Below, piece after piece: positions 21,344 through 33,200 of a stretch of 64,000 bases of DNA. The notes under the pieces were generated by a model that did no database searches, was not told where the DNA came from, and worked only from the letters and a program-made list of their open reading frames with translations. Source of the stretch: Cryptomeria japonica (taxonomy: Eukaryota > Streptophyta > Pinopsida > Cupressales > Cupressaceae); contig NC_081410.1 of NCBI RefSeq assembly GCF_030272615.1, positions 284,209,957 to 284,273,956 on the forward strand. The letters run 5' to 3'. Within the stretch, counting starts at the first letter, position 1. Each line of letters opens with the position of its first letter. A program made the translations under genes and the position numbers.

Positions 21344-24300
21344 TGTAGTACCCCTACCTTTTTGAACTCATTAGACTCATATTTTATTATTGGTTGTTTC
21401 AGTGGATACATTACCATGATATATTATTCAGATTTTTATAACATTATGCTTTAATTGGAGATGAGATGTATATTTTATTTGCAGTATTTCAGTACTTGTG
21501 ATTTATGGCATTTTATGGATTATTGCTATGTACTGACATTTTACTTTATCTATGCAATGTGTAATTATATGTTGTGTGTTTGCGAGTGTATTGGATGCAA
21601 GGGGATGATTTTCCTTCACTCATTTCGGTGAGACAGGGAACGTCGCGATTCTCCTTCATCTGTGTGTATGCCGTGTTTTCTATATTGTATATATATGCAT
21701 GTGTGATTCGGTGATGTACGATATTGCAGGTACAAGTACTAGGTAGGTATGGGGTATCGTCTCCACCTGGCTTCACAGGTCTGAGCGTGCCTTATATTTT
21801 TCAATGGAAGTGGAGGAGATAGTAGTTGACCCTATTTTACTTAGTTACACTCGTGTGAGTGTCATCAGTTGGTCGTCTTGTTAGTTTGTTCGGCCTTTGT
21901 ATTTTGTCATTTTATCTTGTATGGGTAATTGCTTGAGATTTGTTTAATTTGAGTGTTTTAGTGGATTTAATTAATTAATTAATTAAATTTATGAAATTAT
22001 CTCATTATTGTATCGTTTATGCATTGAGATTATAAATTTAGTTAATTAAAGAAATTATTAAATTAAGCTGCATGGTATTAAAAATATATTTTTATTTAAA
22101 TAGAAAAATAAATTAGACTAATTGTATTTATTATTTTCTAAAGTTATAATTAAATAAATGAATAAAAGGATTAATTAGAATTAAAATATTGTTTTAATTC
22201 TTTATTTAGAAAATTAATTAATGTGCATGAGTAAAGAAAAGAAAGAATAATGTTTTTTAATTATTGCATGTTAGCTTATCTTTTGTGATAAATTTAGAAA
22301 ATAAAATAAAAATTACTATTATTCTAAATTTAGGTTTTTTTGTGAAAAAACTATTGAACCTAGAATTTTAGTTTAAATAGGGGAATAGGTCTTTATTTTA
22401 GTTACACAGGAACAGGTTTGGAATTTAGGTGAAGGAATTTGTTGGAAGCTTATTGAAAAAGTTAGGGCGCTTCTACAGATTTCTTCTAGGAGAGCTATAC
22501 TAGGTTGGATGAATTCTTAGTTGTGGGTTTTAGTAGATATTTCTATTTTTCTCTGTTTGATGTGTGTGTGTAAAATTATTGTCGAATATAAACCCTCTTT
22601 TGGTGAATTCAAGTTTTGTTTTAAAATCCATGCCTGATGTGTTTTTCTAGTTTATGAGAAGGATGTAATTCTGAAAACATTGAGAAAATTAATTTATTCT
22701 CTCTAGTTTAATTTGTATTAATAGTCCTTTAAATAAATCTTGTGGTTTCTTAGAAATAAATTTAATTGTGAATTAAATTTATTTGATTATCTAAATTGTA
22801 AAAAAAAATTGTGTTTGAAATAAAATTATGTGAAGGAGTTTTCAATTTATATGAAATTTTAAAATTTTATGGGAATTATGTAAAATGATTTTTTCTGGAA
22901 TTTGGAAATTAATATTAAAAAAAATATATAAAAAGGTAGGGCATGCTACCTACAGTAGCATCCGCTACTAGCAGGAGTACACACTGCCGACAGTAGCAGT
23001 GCTACCGGCGGTAGCTTAGGCTACCGTGCCAAGGGTTATAAATAAGTTTTAACTTGTTTTTTAATTTTTAATTAAATTTCTAACCCCTGTGCATATTGCG
23101 GTATGACTGTTTTGGGTTTTGTACCCAGGGGTTGGATAAATAAAATTTATTATGTGTTATATTATATATGTATATAAATAGATATATGTACATTCATATG
23201 TGTTTATATATATATATAAGGTATGTTTTTCTTATGGTAGTTATTATAATATTTTAAATGTATTTTAAATATTATTTAATTATAGTTTGGAATGTTTTAG
23301 AAATAGAGCTTATAGTTTTTTATAAATATGTTGAAAATACATTACGAGAATTATTTTTATTTTAAATCGTTTTGGACAAATGACAAGAAGGATGTTTTTA
23401 AATAGTTGTATTTTCTTATTATTGGAAAAATCTTATTTGCAAATAATTTATGCTTTGGTTGTTTTAAGAAAAGATTGCTTGTATTAGGATCTTGTGTAAA
23501 TGATATTTTCAGTCAAGCCTAAATTTCATTGGTATTTTGGTTGAATTGTCATTGTGTCCTATGTTATTATTTCTCCTAGACCAGGTGCTGTTGTATAACC
23601 TATTTGATATGAACCATTGTGTGTTTTTGTTAAATGGTCAATCTTGGATCGGTATTTGTGTATCCTTCACCTGTGCTTGTCAGGATTGTTTATGGTTGTC
23701 TGTTTCACCATAGAGTTCTCATGGAGAGAAACATTTCCTGTTAGTGTCCTAGGAGAGAGAGTGGCTTTCGAGTGGGGGTCGTGCCCAAAGTGGATGACAG
23801 GATAACCCATCAAAAGTTGGTTAAACAGTGATAACATAATCATATATTGGGGGGGAGTGAGATAAATATTAATTAAGATAAGTGTACCTCGTGCATAGGT
23901 AAGTGCTTGTATAGGGCTCATAATGTTACGAGAAGGCCTAGAATGGCAAACTTGCCACCTTGTCTTCATGAAAGGATTGGTAGGGTCCGCATGAGACTTA
24001 GTTGGAACCAGAGGCTTGAGAGAGGTTACTAGGAGAAACCCAAGGATGGGGGCCAGGACCTATGGAGGTTGTACCATGGTAACCATCAAGCTATGCGATG
24101 ACACTCTCACTCTTAGAGTCACTTGTGTTTTGTGAGTTGAGTCACATGGATGTTTGCAGAGTCTTGTAGTCGTTTTGTACTTTTCTTACTTTTCTTTCTT
24201 GAGGGTTTTCTACTATCTCCTAGCACGGTGGGGTGGTTCCATTTTGGGATCACATGGTCGGGTGGTAGTGCCATTTCCCATCGGATGTTCTGGATTGTAT

Positions 24301-24831
24301 CTTCAGGTGAGGAAAGGCTTCACTGGTGTTTCTTGGTTCATGGTTTATGTACCAGCTCTTGTTCGAGATCATTGTTCAATTGAGACCTTGTGGTCATTGT
24401 ATCAGACTTTTATGTAACCTTGATATTGTAACTTTATAATCTGTGGCATTTTTGGAAGCCATGTATTTGTGGATATTGTAAATATTATGTTAGTGAAATG
24501 AAAGTTATTGCTTTGATCTTATGTTTAAATGGTTTATGGAAATTGGATACATTGGAATACTTTTACTTCTTTGTTATGAAATTTGGATGTATGTGTAGTT
24601 TTAAATTTAAGTATTCAATTTATCTAATTAAATGGATTAACTGTGGTGTTAATATAATCTATGAATTAATCTTCATTGGTTACCCTTAGGAAAACATATG
24701 TTAGACTTTCGCTGTGTTATTAAATGTGCAATGGTTTTAGTTAGTGCACTTAGTCTTTAAAAAAAAATTATTTCACCCCTTAGTTGCCTAGTTGTGTTGT
24801 TTTCCTTTAGAGTTCCTGGTGGGGCATTACA
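21344..24831 (+). repeat. Chromovirus 3' LTR (3.5 kb)
   Basis: Direct repeat of the 5' LTR, from TGTAGTACCCC to GGGGCATTACA, 3,488 bp. The palindrome cluster (about 22944-23030) is shorter than in the 5' copy and keeps a clean GCTACCGGCGGTAGC near 23001. Followed by target copy GATCA. Confidence 0.93.
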
Positions 24832-24836
24832 GATCA

Positions 24837-25084
24837 CGGTACATGGTTTGGATGAGAGGGAGGAGGACTCAAAGTATCATGTGCCCCTCATTCGATGGTG
24901 GATCATGAGCGCTACTTGGGTATAGACTCCAACAGGTGGAGAGGGAGGTGGTGATGAGGGGATGTAGAATGTAGCCCGACAAGATGAGCCACAATAGGAG
25001 AGCATAGATGACCTTAGAGGACATATTGATTAGCTCAGGGCATAGATTCAAAAAATGAATCTAATGAAAATGATTCTAAAATAA
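24837..25084 (+). pseudogene. Unidentified reading frame, second half
   Basis: Continues the frame of 4726-4870 after the chromovirus. Readable pieces are VHGLDEREEDSKYHVPLIRW, WIMSATWV, TPTGGEGGGDEG, then a short heptad-like ESIDDLRGHID segment. TAG stops interrupt at 24920, 24965, 24995, 25031 and 25043, and a TAA at 25082 ends it. The TAG bias matches decayed transposons, so it is probably an old element gene rather than a host gene. Family unknown. Confidence 0.45.
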
Positions 25085-26444
25085 AACTAATGATAACTAA
25101 ATGCAAAAGATCATAATAAGGAATGAATCTAATGAAACTAATAATGATATGATCAATGCAAATGACACTATGCAATTAAAATGAATGCAACTGATGAATG
25201 ATTAATGATAAATGACATGATGATTATGATAATATGCAAATTTAAATGAAATGAATCTAGATAATTGAACGAAAAACTAATGCAATTATTTTTGTTTGTC
25301 CAAATATACTCAATCTTTATTTTGACCGTTGATCTCAAATGAAATGCTTATAATGCAATTGATAATGAATGCTTATAATGCAGATGATAATGAACTAATT
25401 TAAAATAATCTAACTTAAATGATATTGTCATTCCTCACATGCTTTCTTGTAATAGTGCTTGATTTCATCATTGAGCTTTTAAATGTTGTAAGAAAATACA
25501 AGAAACTTGACATAATGATTCAAGCTGGCCTGAGTGCTTCTTACATAGATTTTAATATCACAAGTTTATACAAGCAACTTGATATGATAAATCAAGTGAC
25601 CTAAGTATTTCTTGTAGGAACAGACAAGGATTATACCTTTTTAGGCATGACACATCCTCCTTGATATTTTGTTGATCATATCCTTAGACAAGTACATACT
25701 TTACTAAGAGATAAACCATAGATAGAAAAGAAAGAAAACTAATCATGCCCCATCATAGCTCCTCTAGTCATGGACATCATAGAGTTGTGTAGGACACATG
25801 TTTAGAAAACATCAAGATATAAACATTGAATCTTGTGTGTCTCACATATGTTCTCATGTTTATTAACTGATATAATCATCTTGATGAATGATCATTGATA
25901 ATCTTTCATTACTTTCTAGTTGAATCTTTATATTCTGAGTTTCACAATCTAGTTGTTACAAATGTCTTGATCTTCGTTGCCTTGTTTGTTGTTTGCTTCA
26001 AAACCCTAGGTGTTTTTGGTTTTTCTAAATTTTTTGAATGTTTTTGGTTTTTCTAAAAATTTTGAATGTTTTTGGTTTTTTTAAGTTTTTCGAATGTTTT
26101 TATTTTTCTAAGTTTTTCGAATGTTTTTCTTTTTTCAAAGCTTTTAAAGATACCCTTAACAAAAGGAGTTTAGGATTTTGCCCGCAGTGGAAACAAAATT
26201 TATTATGGATGTACAAAGGATGATCCAAACCATGGTGGGATACAAATGCAAATTGATTATGATAAAATCCAAGATAGTGACTATGATAAGTATATCAAAG
26301 ATTGATAACTGTTGATGAGCTGCATATTTCCTACTAATGGTTCAAAGCAAATGGATACGAAAGATAGAATTCATATGTGAGGATATATAGATGCGAATAG
26401 ATGGGATAGGATGAATAAATGGGCAAAGCAATCTCATAGATGGT
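25085..26444. other. AT-rich unassigned interval
   Basis: Begins with loosely repeated AATGATAATGAATC-type sequence to about 25410, then unique AT-rich DNA and a 28-bp tandem repeat. No coding domain found on either strand. Because Tat1 (minus strand) ends its pol at 30243 and the Gypsy derivative at 26445-30110 could have landed in its 3' region, this interval may be the continuation of the Tat1 3' untranslated region; I could not confirm this. Confidence 0.4.
26012..26145 (+). repeat. 28-bp tandem repeat, about five units
   Basis: Units starting at 26012, 26040, 26068, 26096 and 26123, each of the form GTTTTTGGTTTTTCTAAAAN followed by a T-run and GAAT. Periods 28, 28, 28 and 27. T-rich on plus, A-rich on minus. 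Confidence 0.88.
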
Positions 26445-27219
26445 TGATGCAAGAGCATCCCCAGTCGATGAGCAATCTTGCATCAACCAAAAAAGTATTT
26501 CCTTTCAGTTTTGTTCTTGTTTAGTTTTTTGAGTTCTTACCGGTATGTACCGATAGTTGCTTGTTCTTTGTGGCAGATCTTATTTTTGATTTCCTGGCAA
26601 GTTTATGTGTTTGATTCCAGATTTTTTAGTTTATTTAGGTTCTTTTCCAGTTAGTTATCACTTCTGGTTGACTATTTATGGGTTCCGAGACAATTCTTGT
26701 GCTTACTGGTTAGTTTTCCTTTATTACCGACATGATTCTTGGCATGTGGATCTATCTTGGGTCTTATCTAATGTTCTTTGGAATGTGGCCGACCTTCCTA
26801 CTGAGCTACATCACTTGGTTGTTATTTTCCAGAAAGATTTCTTAAATTTCTTAGGGCTAACCTAATTACATGTTTCATTTTCCTACATTAGTGAATGTAA
26901 TCTTATGAGGCCAACCCAGATATGTTCCAGTGGGTATAAATATGATGTTATGTAATCAATTGTAAGGGTAGGGGAAGTAGAATAAGGATAGATATTCACA
27001 TATTGTGATCCAGTTAATTCTTAGAGTCCCGATTGGTTTGTATCTGGCTTGCAACCTGCATGTAACCAGTTAACTACCAGATGTTCTTTGATGATAATAT
27101 GATGATTACCGGAAGTTCTAAGGCTTTAATATGATTTGTTTATGTAAATTTGTTATGTTTTCTTGCTGCATAAGTCAGTTGACTCTTTTGAGGGTTTTTT
27201 ATCGGTTATGGATGCACCA
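26445..27219 (+). repeat. Gypsy-derivative 5' LTR
   Basis: Starts TGATGCAAGAGCATCCCC and ends near GGATGCACCA just before the primer site. Shares most of its sequence with 29311-30110. Confidence 0.88.
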
Positions 27220-27221
27220 AA

Positions 27222-27233
27222 TGGTACCAGAGC
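27222..27233 (+). other. Primer binding site
   Basis: TGGTACCAGAGC, one mismatch from TGGTATCAGAGC, two bases after the 5' LTR. Confidence 0.85.
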
Positions 27234-27237
27234 TGGT

Positions 27238-29171
27238 ATGGATTGGTTGGTGGAAGAATTGTTCGCAAAAATTGAGGCATTCCTTGGGGTGGATAGATCA
27301 TTGAGTGGAGGCATGTTGCGTGTGTGTTCAATAGATCACCGAGGGGAGGCAATTGAAACTGGTAGTCAGATCATTGAGTTGAGGTAGTTCACCATAGTGG
27401 AAGGAGAGATGCCACCAAGGCAGACAAACCCCCAGAGGGTAGAGAAGATGATGGAATACTTCAAGATGTAAGTAAGGAATGAAATCTAAAATGATTTGGA
27501 TAGTTTGCGGAGAAACCCTGATTCTGAGGATGAATATGAGGAAGGCGGTGAAGAGAATGAGGAAGATGAAGGATCAAAAGATGAAAGAGAGGAAAGATTC
27601 CTGAGAGTAGTGGCACAAGAAAGTAAAGTTCATAAAGTTGAGGTTTCCAACTTTTTTGGAACACTGAACCTGGAGAATTCGGTCGATTGGATCAAAGAGT
27701 TGGAGGACTACTTTGAGTTTGAGAATGTCAAGGACCCATAGAGAGTCTGATTGGCACATACCAAGTTGAAAGGGCATGTTGCCTTATGGTGGAAATAATT
27801 ATAGAAAGATAGAGTGGAGAATGGTGAATTGAAGATCACCCAATGGAGATAGATGGTTGCAATATTAAAGGCCAAGTTCATACTAGGAGACTACATGAAC
27901 TAGAACTATTCAAGAAGTTGTAGAACTTAAAATAGAGAAACATGACTGTGAAGGAATATATTGAGGAATTCTACAAGGTGGTGATTAGATCTGGACATAG
28001 AGAGATGGATAGAGAAAAGGTGGTGAGGTACATCAATGGACTTGCTTTTAACATTCAAGATGAGATGAGTATGTTGAAGGTTTCCACAGTTGAAGAAGCT
28101 TACCAATATGCTTTGAAGGTGAGAAGAAGATAACCGAATAAGGGAAAGGAGAAATTCAAGATGAGTGATAGTATGAAAAAACTAATTGAAGAAGAGGAGT
28201 CAAAACCTAAGTGGAGTAAAGAATCAGAACACAAGACACTGAGGAAAGGTAGCAGCAGTACTGGTAGAGAATTTCTTGACAAATGTTTCAAGTGTGGATA
28301 AACTAGACATAGATCCTATGAATGTAAGAAAGGAATGGCAAGAAGTTGTGTGGCAAGTGAAGAACCAAATGTTACCGGATCTGACTCTGCACCAAAGAAA
28401 GGAGAATCCCTTATGTTCAGAAGAAAGGATATCAGATCTACTCAGAGGAAGAGTTTTTTCTGGACTGTATGCAAATCAGGTGGTAAGTGTTGCAAGGTCA
28501 TTGTATATAGTGGAAGTACTGATAATTTAGTATTTGAGGAGATGGTTGTGAAGCCTAGGTTGAAGAGGCTTAAGAATCTTTGTCCTTATGAGGTAAGTTG
28601 ATTACAAGATGATCCAAAGATAGAGAGAACAAAGCAGTGTTTGGTGAGTTTAAACATTGGGCCTTTTAGAGATGAGGTTTTATATGATGTTGTGTCTATG
28701 AGTGTTTGTCATGTCTTGTTGGGAAAACCTTAGTAGTATAATAGAGGAGCTATTTATGACTATAGAAGAAACCTAGTTACTATTGAAAAGGATGGGTAGA
28801 AGTTGACTTTGATTTCTTTGAAGGAGAAAGAGAAGGAGGTGAAGATTTTGAGTCATGAGAGAAGTTGCACTACTAAGAAACTGGTGGCAAAGGCTATACC
28901 AGAGGGTTTGATAGAACTGGTTGCAAAGGTCATACCATAGGTTTTGAAGAAAGATCTAATAGAACCAGTTGTAGAGGTTATACCAGAGGGTGACATGGGT
29001 TTACAAAAGGATTTGATAGTTGAACTTGATGGTCGACAAAGAGCTTATGTTGACAAACCGAATGAAGTCTTGTGGAAGAACCAAATCAGAGTTGCAGAAA
29101 TAGAGACAATGTGTATATCTCAAGAAAAGGAAGAGAAACAAAGGGAGTCAGAGGTTAGAGAAGCCGCTTGA
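27238..29171 (+). pseudogene. Gag and inactive protease of the Gypsy derivative
   Basis: Starts at ATG 27238 (MDWLVEEL). An acidic stretch (EYEEGGEENEEDEG, near 27532) precedes the Gag domain: FFGTLNLENSVDWIKELEDY near 27651, LKGHVALWWK near 27767, then after a frameshift MTVKEYIEEFYKV near 27942. The knuckle near 28293 reads CFKCG-stop-TRHRSYEC. The protease-like region near 28505 has VYSGSTDNLV where the catalytic Asp of DSGST is expected, and later CHVLLGKP near 28709. The final third is charged repeats of the VIPEG type (28900-29000). The missing Asp and missing pol mean any mobility depended on a partner. Confidence 0.85.
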
Positions 29172-29310
29172 GGCACCAAAAGAGCTAAAGAAGAGGTTGG
29201 CAAATAAATAAGATGTTTGGATCAAAATTGAGCATCGGATCTTCATTCTGAATCCTTTTAGATGTTCATGAGTTGCCTCTCATGGAACACCTTTTTCTAC
29301 CTAGGTTGTC

Positions 29311-30110
29311 TTATGCAGGAGCATCCCCAATCAATGAGAAATCTTGCATCAACCCAAAAAATATTTCCTTTTAGTTTTGTTCTTGTTTAGTTTTCTATGT
29401 TATTATCGGTATGTACCGATAGTTGCTTGTTCTTCATGGAAGATCTTATTTTTGGTTTCCTGGTGGGTTCATGTGTTTGATTCCATATTTTTAGTTCATT
29501 TGGGTTCTTTTTTGGTTAGTTATCACTTCCGATTGACTATTTTTGGGTTATGGGATAGTTCTTGTGCTTATTGATTGGTTTTCCTTCATTAATGATGTAA
29601 TTCTTGGTGTGTGGATCTATCTTGGGTCTTGTTTGATGTTCTTTGGTGAGTGGTCTACCTTCCTATTGAACCACATCACTTTGTTGTCATTTTTTAGAAA
29701 GATTTCTTAAATCTTAGGGCTGACCTAATTACACATTTCATTTTCCTACATTGGTGAATGTTATCTTATGAGGCTGACCCAAATATGTTCCGATGGGTAT
29801 AAATATGATGTTATGTAATCAATTGTAAGGGAAGAGGAATTAGAACTGAGAATAAGGATTGAGATTTGCATATTGTGATCTGGTTGGTTCTTAGAGTCCT
29901 GGTTGGATTGTATCTAGCTTGTAGCCTGCATGTAACCAGTTAACTACCAGATTTTCTTTGATGATAATATGATGATTGTCAGAAGTTCTAAGGCTTTACT
30001 ATGATATTTTTATGATATTTTGTTATGTTTTCTTGCTACTTTCATTGTGTCTCTCTTGTTGCATAAGCCGGTTGACTCTTTTGAGGGTTTTTACTAGTTA
30101 TGGTTTCACC
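29311..30110 (+). repeat. Gypsy-derivative 3' LTR
   Basis: Begins TTATGCAGGAGCATCCCC (TG lost) and ends near GGTTTCACCA. No clear purine tract precedes it. Confidence 0.85.
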
Positions 30111-30242
30111 AATTATGAAACTCAATTTTAGATAGTGCCTGTTTACCAGGTTTTCATCATCTAATTTTCTTGCATTTTTTCCATATTTGATTTTTTTTTT
30201 GGTTTTACACTGTTTTTGTATTTTCTCTTTCTATTGATACTT

Positions 30243-33200
30243 TTAAGCATAAAATTTCTTCAGATGCATAGTATTGATAGGCTCATCGAACCAATCTTCT
30301 TCTAGTGTATATAATTTGTATGCTCCTGAACCATATGCTTCTACCACAACAAAGGGACCTAAGTAGTTTGGCTTGAACTTACCTTTCTTTTCTCGATCTT
30401 GTTAATTTTGTGGATTCTCCCTCAGAACTAGATCTCTAATCTGAAAAATGTGTGGCTTAACTCTCTGGTTATAACTTCTCACCATTCTTTGTTGGTAAGA
30501 TTTCAAATGATTTGAAGCATTTTGGCAACATTCCTAAAGCCTAGAGACTCAATTTTCTTCTTCTGGGATAAGAAATTTCAAGGATACTCATAGAGAAGGT
30601 ATCTCTACTTCTATTGGTAATATGGCTTCTGATCCATATACTAAGTAATATGAATTTTTGCCTGTTGGTGTGCAAATGCTGGTTTGATATGCCCAAAGAG
30701 AAGGATTAAGCTGAATATGTTAGTCTTTACCAGCTTCATTAACCATTTTCTTCAGGATTTTTAAGATTGTCTTGGTTGATGCCTCAACCTAACCATTTCC
30801 CTATGGATAATATGGTGTAGAAAACCTATGCAAGATATGGAATCACTCACATAGTTCCTTCACATCTTGATTCTTAAATAGCCTCCCATTATCAGTGATG
30901 ATGGTCATAGGGACTCCATAGTGATAGATTATATAATTCAGGATGAATGATGATATTTGCTTTTCTATCACCTTTGTCAAAGGTACTGCTTCAATTCATT
31001 TAGTAAAATACTCAGTATCAGTCAAAATAAACTTATGTTCATTAGAATATGAAGGATTTATCTTACCCACTAGGTCAAGACCCCATTGAGAGAATGGCCA
31101 TGATACTACCATAGGATTTAGTTCTTGTGCTAGTGCATGAATGAGATTCCCATGGATCTAACATTGTTTGCATTTATTGGCATATGTAAATGAATATCTC
31201 TCCATAGCAGGCCAATAGTAACCCAATCGAATAAGTTTATTAGCTAGCGTTAAACCACTTGAGTGTGTGCCACAAATACCTATGTGGACTTCATTAAGAA
31301 CTTTCTCATATTCCTCTTGTTTGAGACATCTCAGTAGAGTGCTATCTAGACCTCATCTATATAAGGTATCAACATTGATAGTATATCTAGATGAATGATG
31401 GCTAAAATTTCTCCTTTGATTACGAGATAGGTCAGGAGGAAGGATATTCTCTTTCAAGTATCAATAAGTTTGGCTATATAAGGATTGATTGGTTCCACAT
31501 ATATGGAAAATTATGTGGGTATTCTTGGGTTCAATAGTAGGATGCAAGATATCTTCCACTAGGAATTCATAACATTATTGATTCTCTTAATTCTGCAAAA
31601 GAGATGCTATTGTAGCCATTGCATCTGTTGCTTTGTACTCATTTCTTGGGATCCGAGTAAATGATTTCTTCAAAGTGTTCTTTAAAATCTTCAACCAACT
31701 ATTTATAGGGCATCAACTTTTCATCCTTAGTTTGATAATCATCAGTTATCTAGTTGATAATGAGCTATGAATCTCCATAAATATGCAATTCCTTGATGTT
31801 CCATTCAATGGCCATTTTGATCTCAATAACCAATTCCTCATATTCTGTAGTGTTGTTTGTGCATGGGAATCACAATTTTTAATATTTTGGAATTATATGA
31901 CCTTGAGGTGTGAGGAACAAGATTCCAACACCTGATCGATATTGTGTATAGGAGCCATCAAAGTACAACTCCCAAAATTTTTTGCTAACTATTAGAATGT
32001 CCGCATCCAAAAATTTGATGTGCAATGGTGTATCATCGTGCAGAGGTACTTCGACCAATTGATCAACAATGACCTATCCTTTGATAGATTTTCAATCAAC
32101 ATATTTTATATCAAACTCACTTAGTATCATAACCCATTTAGCTAATCTTCCTATCAAAGTTGATATTCTTAGCAAATACTTCAGTGGATCTATTTTTGCT
32201 ATCAATTTCACATAATGAGTCAGCATATAGTGTTGCAATTTTTGAGTTGCAAGTACAACTGCTAGGCATGTCTTCTCAACTGATATGTAGTTCAATTCAT
32301 AGCCCACAAGTGTCTTGATGATGTAATACACTACACTTTATTTTCCTTCTTCATCATGATGCACTAAGAGAGCTCCTAGTGATACATTTGTTGTTGAAAT
32401 GTAAACCAACAATGGTTTCCCTTTGATTGGTGATAGAAGTACTAGGGGATTCATCAAATATTCCTTGATTTTCATAAAGGCTTCCTCACACTTATGATCC
32501 CATTTGAATTGAATATTCTTGTGTAATAGATGAGTGAAGGGATGACATCTATCTTCTAGTTGGGCAACAAATCTTCTGATTGATTTCAATATCCCTTGTA
32601 GAGAACACAATTGGCTTATATTCTTAGGTGACTCCATCTCCATGATATCTTTAAATTTTTTAGGGTCTACTTCAATTTCACAATATGATATAGTGTACCC
32701 AAGAAGTTTTCTAGAGGTAACCCCAAATGCACATTTATTTGGATTTAATCTTAATTGATATTGTTCAAGCCTGTCAAAAATCTTGTCCAAGATGTTCAAA
32801 TGTTATTTCCTTGTATAAGATTTTGCAAGTATGTCATCTACATAATCTTCCATAAATGTATGCATCATGTCATGGAAAATTGTTGTCATGGCCCTCTGAT
32901 AAGTTGCTCCTACATTTTTAAGCCCAAATGGCATGACATTCTAGAAGTAGGTACCTCATGCATAAGTGAATTTTATCTTTTCTTGATCTTCAGGGGTGAT
33001 TCTTATTTGATTGTACCCGAGAATCCATCCATTAGGGAAAACATCTCATGTCCTACTGATAAGTCTACAATTATATCAATGTTGGGCAATGGGAAATCAT
33101 CTTTGGGACATGCTTTATTCAAATCTTTGAAGTTGGTGCAGACTCTTATGTTTTTATCTAGTTTGGATACTGGTAAAATGCTTGAAACCCACTCTGGAGA

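Larger units (their letters stand above)
4871..24831 (+). mobile_element. Ty3/gypsy chromovirus, Tekay/Del-like, full length, with nested LARD1
   Basis: Two direct LTRs (4871-8392 and 21344-24831), a primer site, a purine tract, gag and pol in Gypsy order (protease, RT, RNase H, integrase) and a C-terminal chromodomain-like segment. The flanking site is GATCG on the left (4866-4870) and GATCA on the right (24832-24836), a 5-bp duplication differing by one CpG-to-CpA change. Removing the 8-kb nested element leaves about 4.9 kb of internal sequence, normal for the family. The 3.5-kb LTRs and the chromodomain point to the Tekay/Del clade. LTR differences by eye are about 14 in the first 300 bases. 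Confidence 0.93.
26445..30110 (+). mobile_element. Gypsy derivative with gag and partial protease only
   Basis: Two direct LTRs of about 775 and 800 bp enclose 2.1 kb with gag, a zinc knuckle and a damaged protease. RT, RNase H and integrase are absent: after the protease a charged segment runs straight to the 3' LTR. This matches the layout of gag-bearing non-autonomous LTR elements (TR-GAG type). No target duplication could be made out, so the outer ends are approximate, and the 3' LTR has lost its TG start. Confidence 0.85.

Noticed and set aside
25085-25410. AATGATAATG-rich sequence considered as a satellite
   Set aside because: No constant period could be found; it reads as low-complexity AT-rich DNA.
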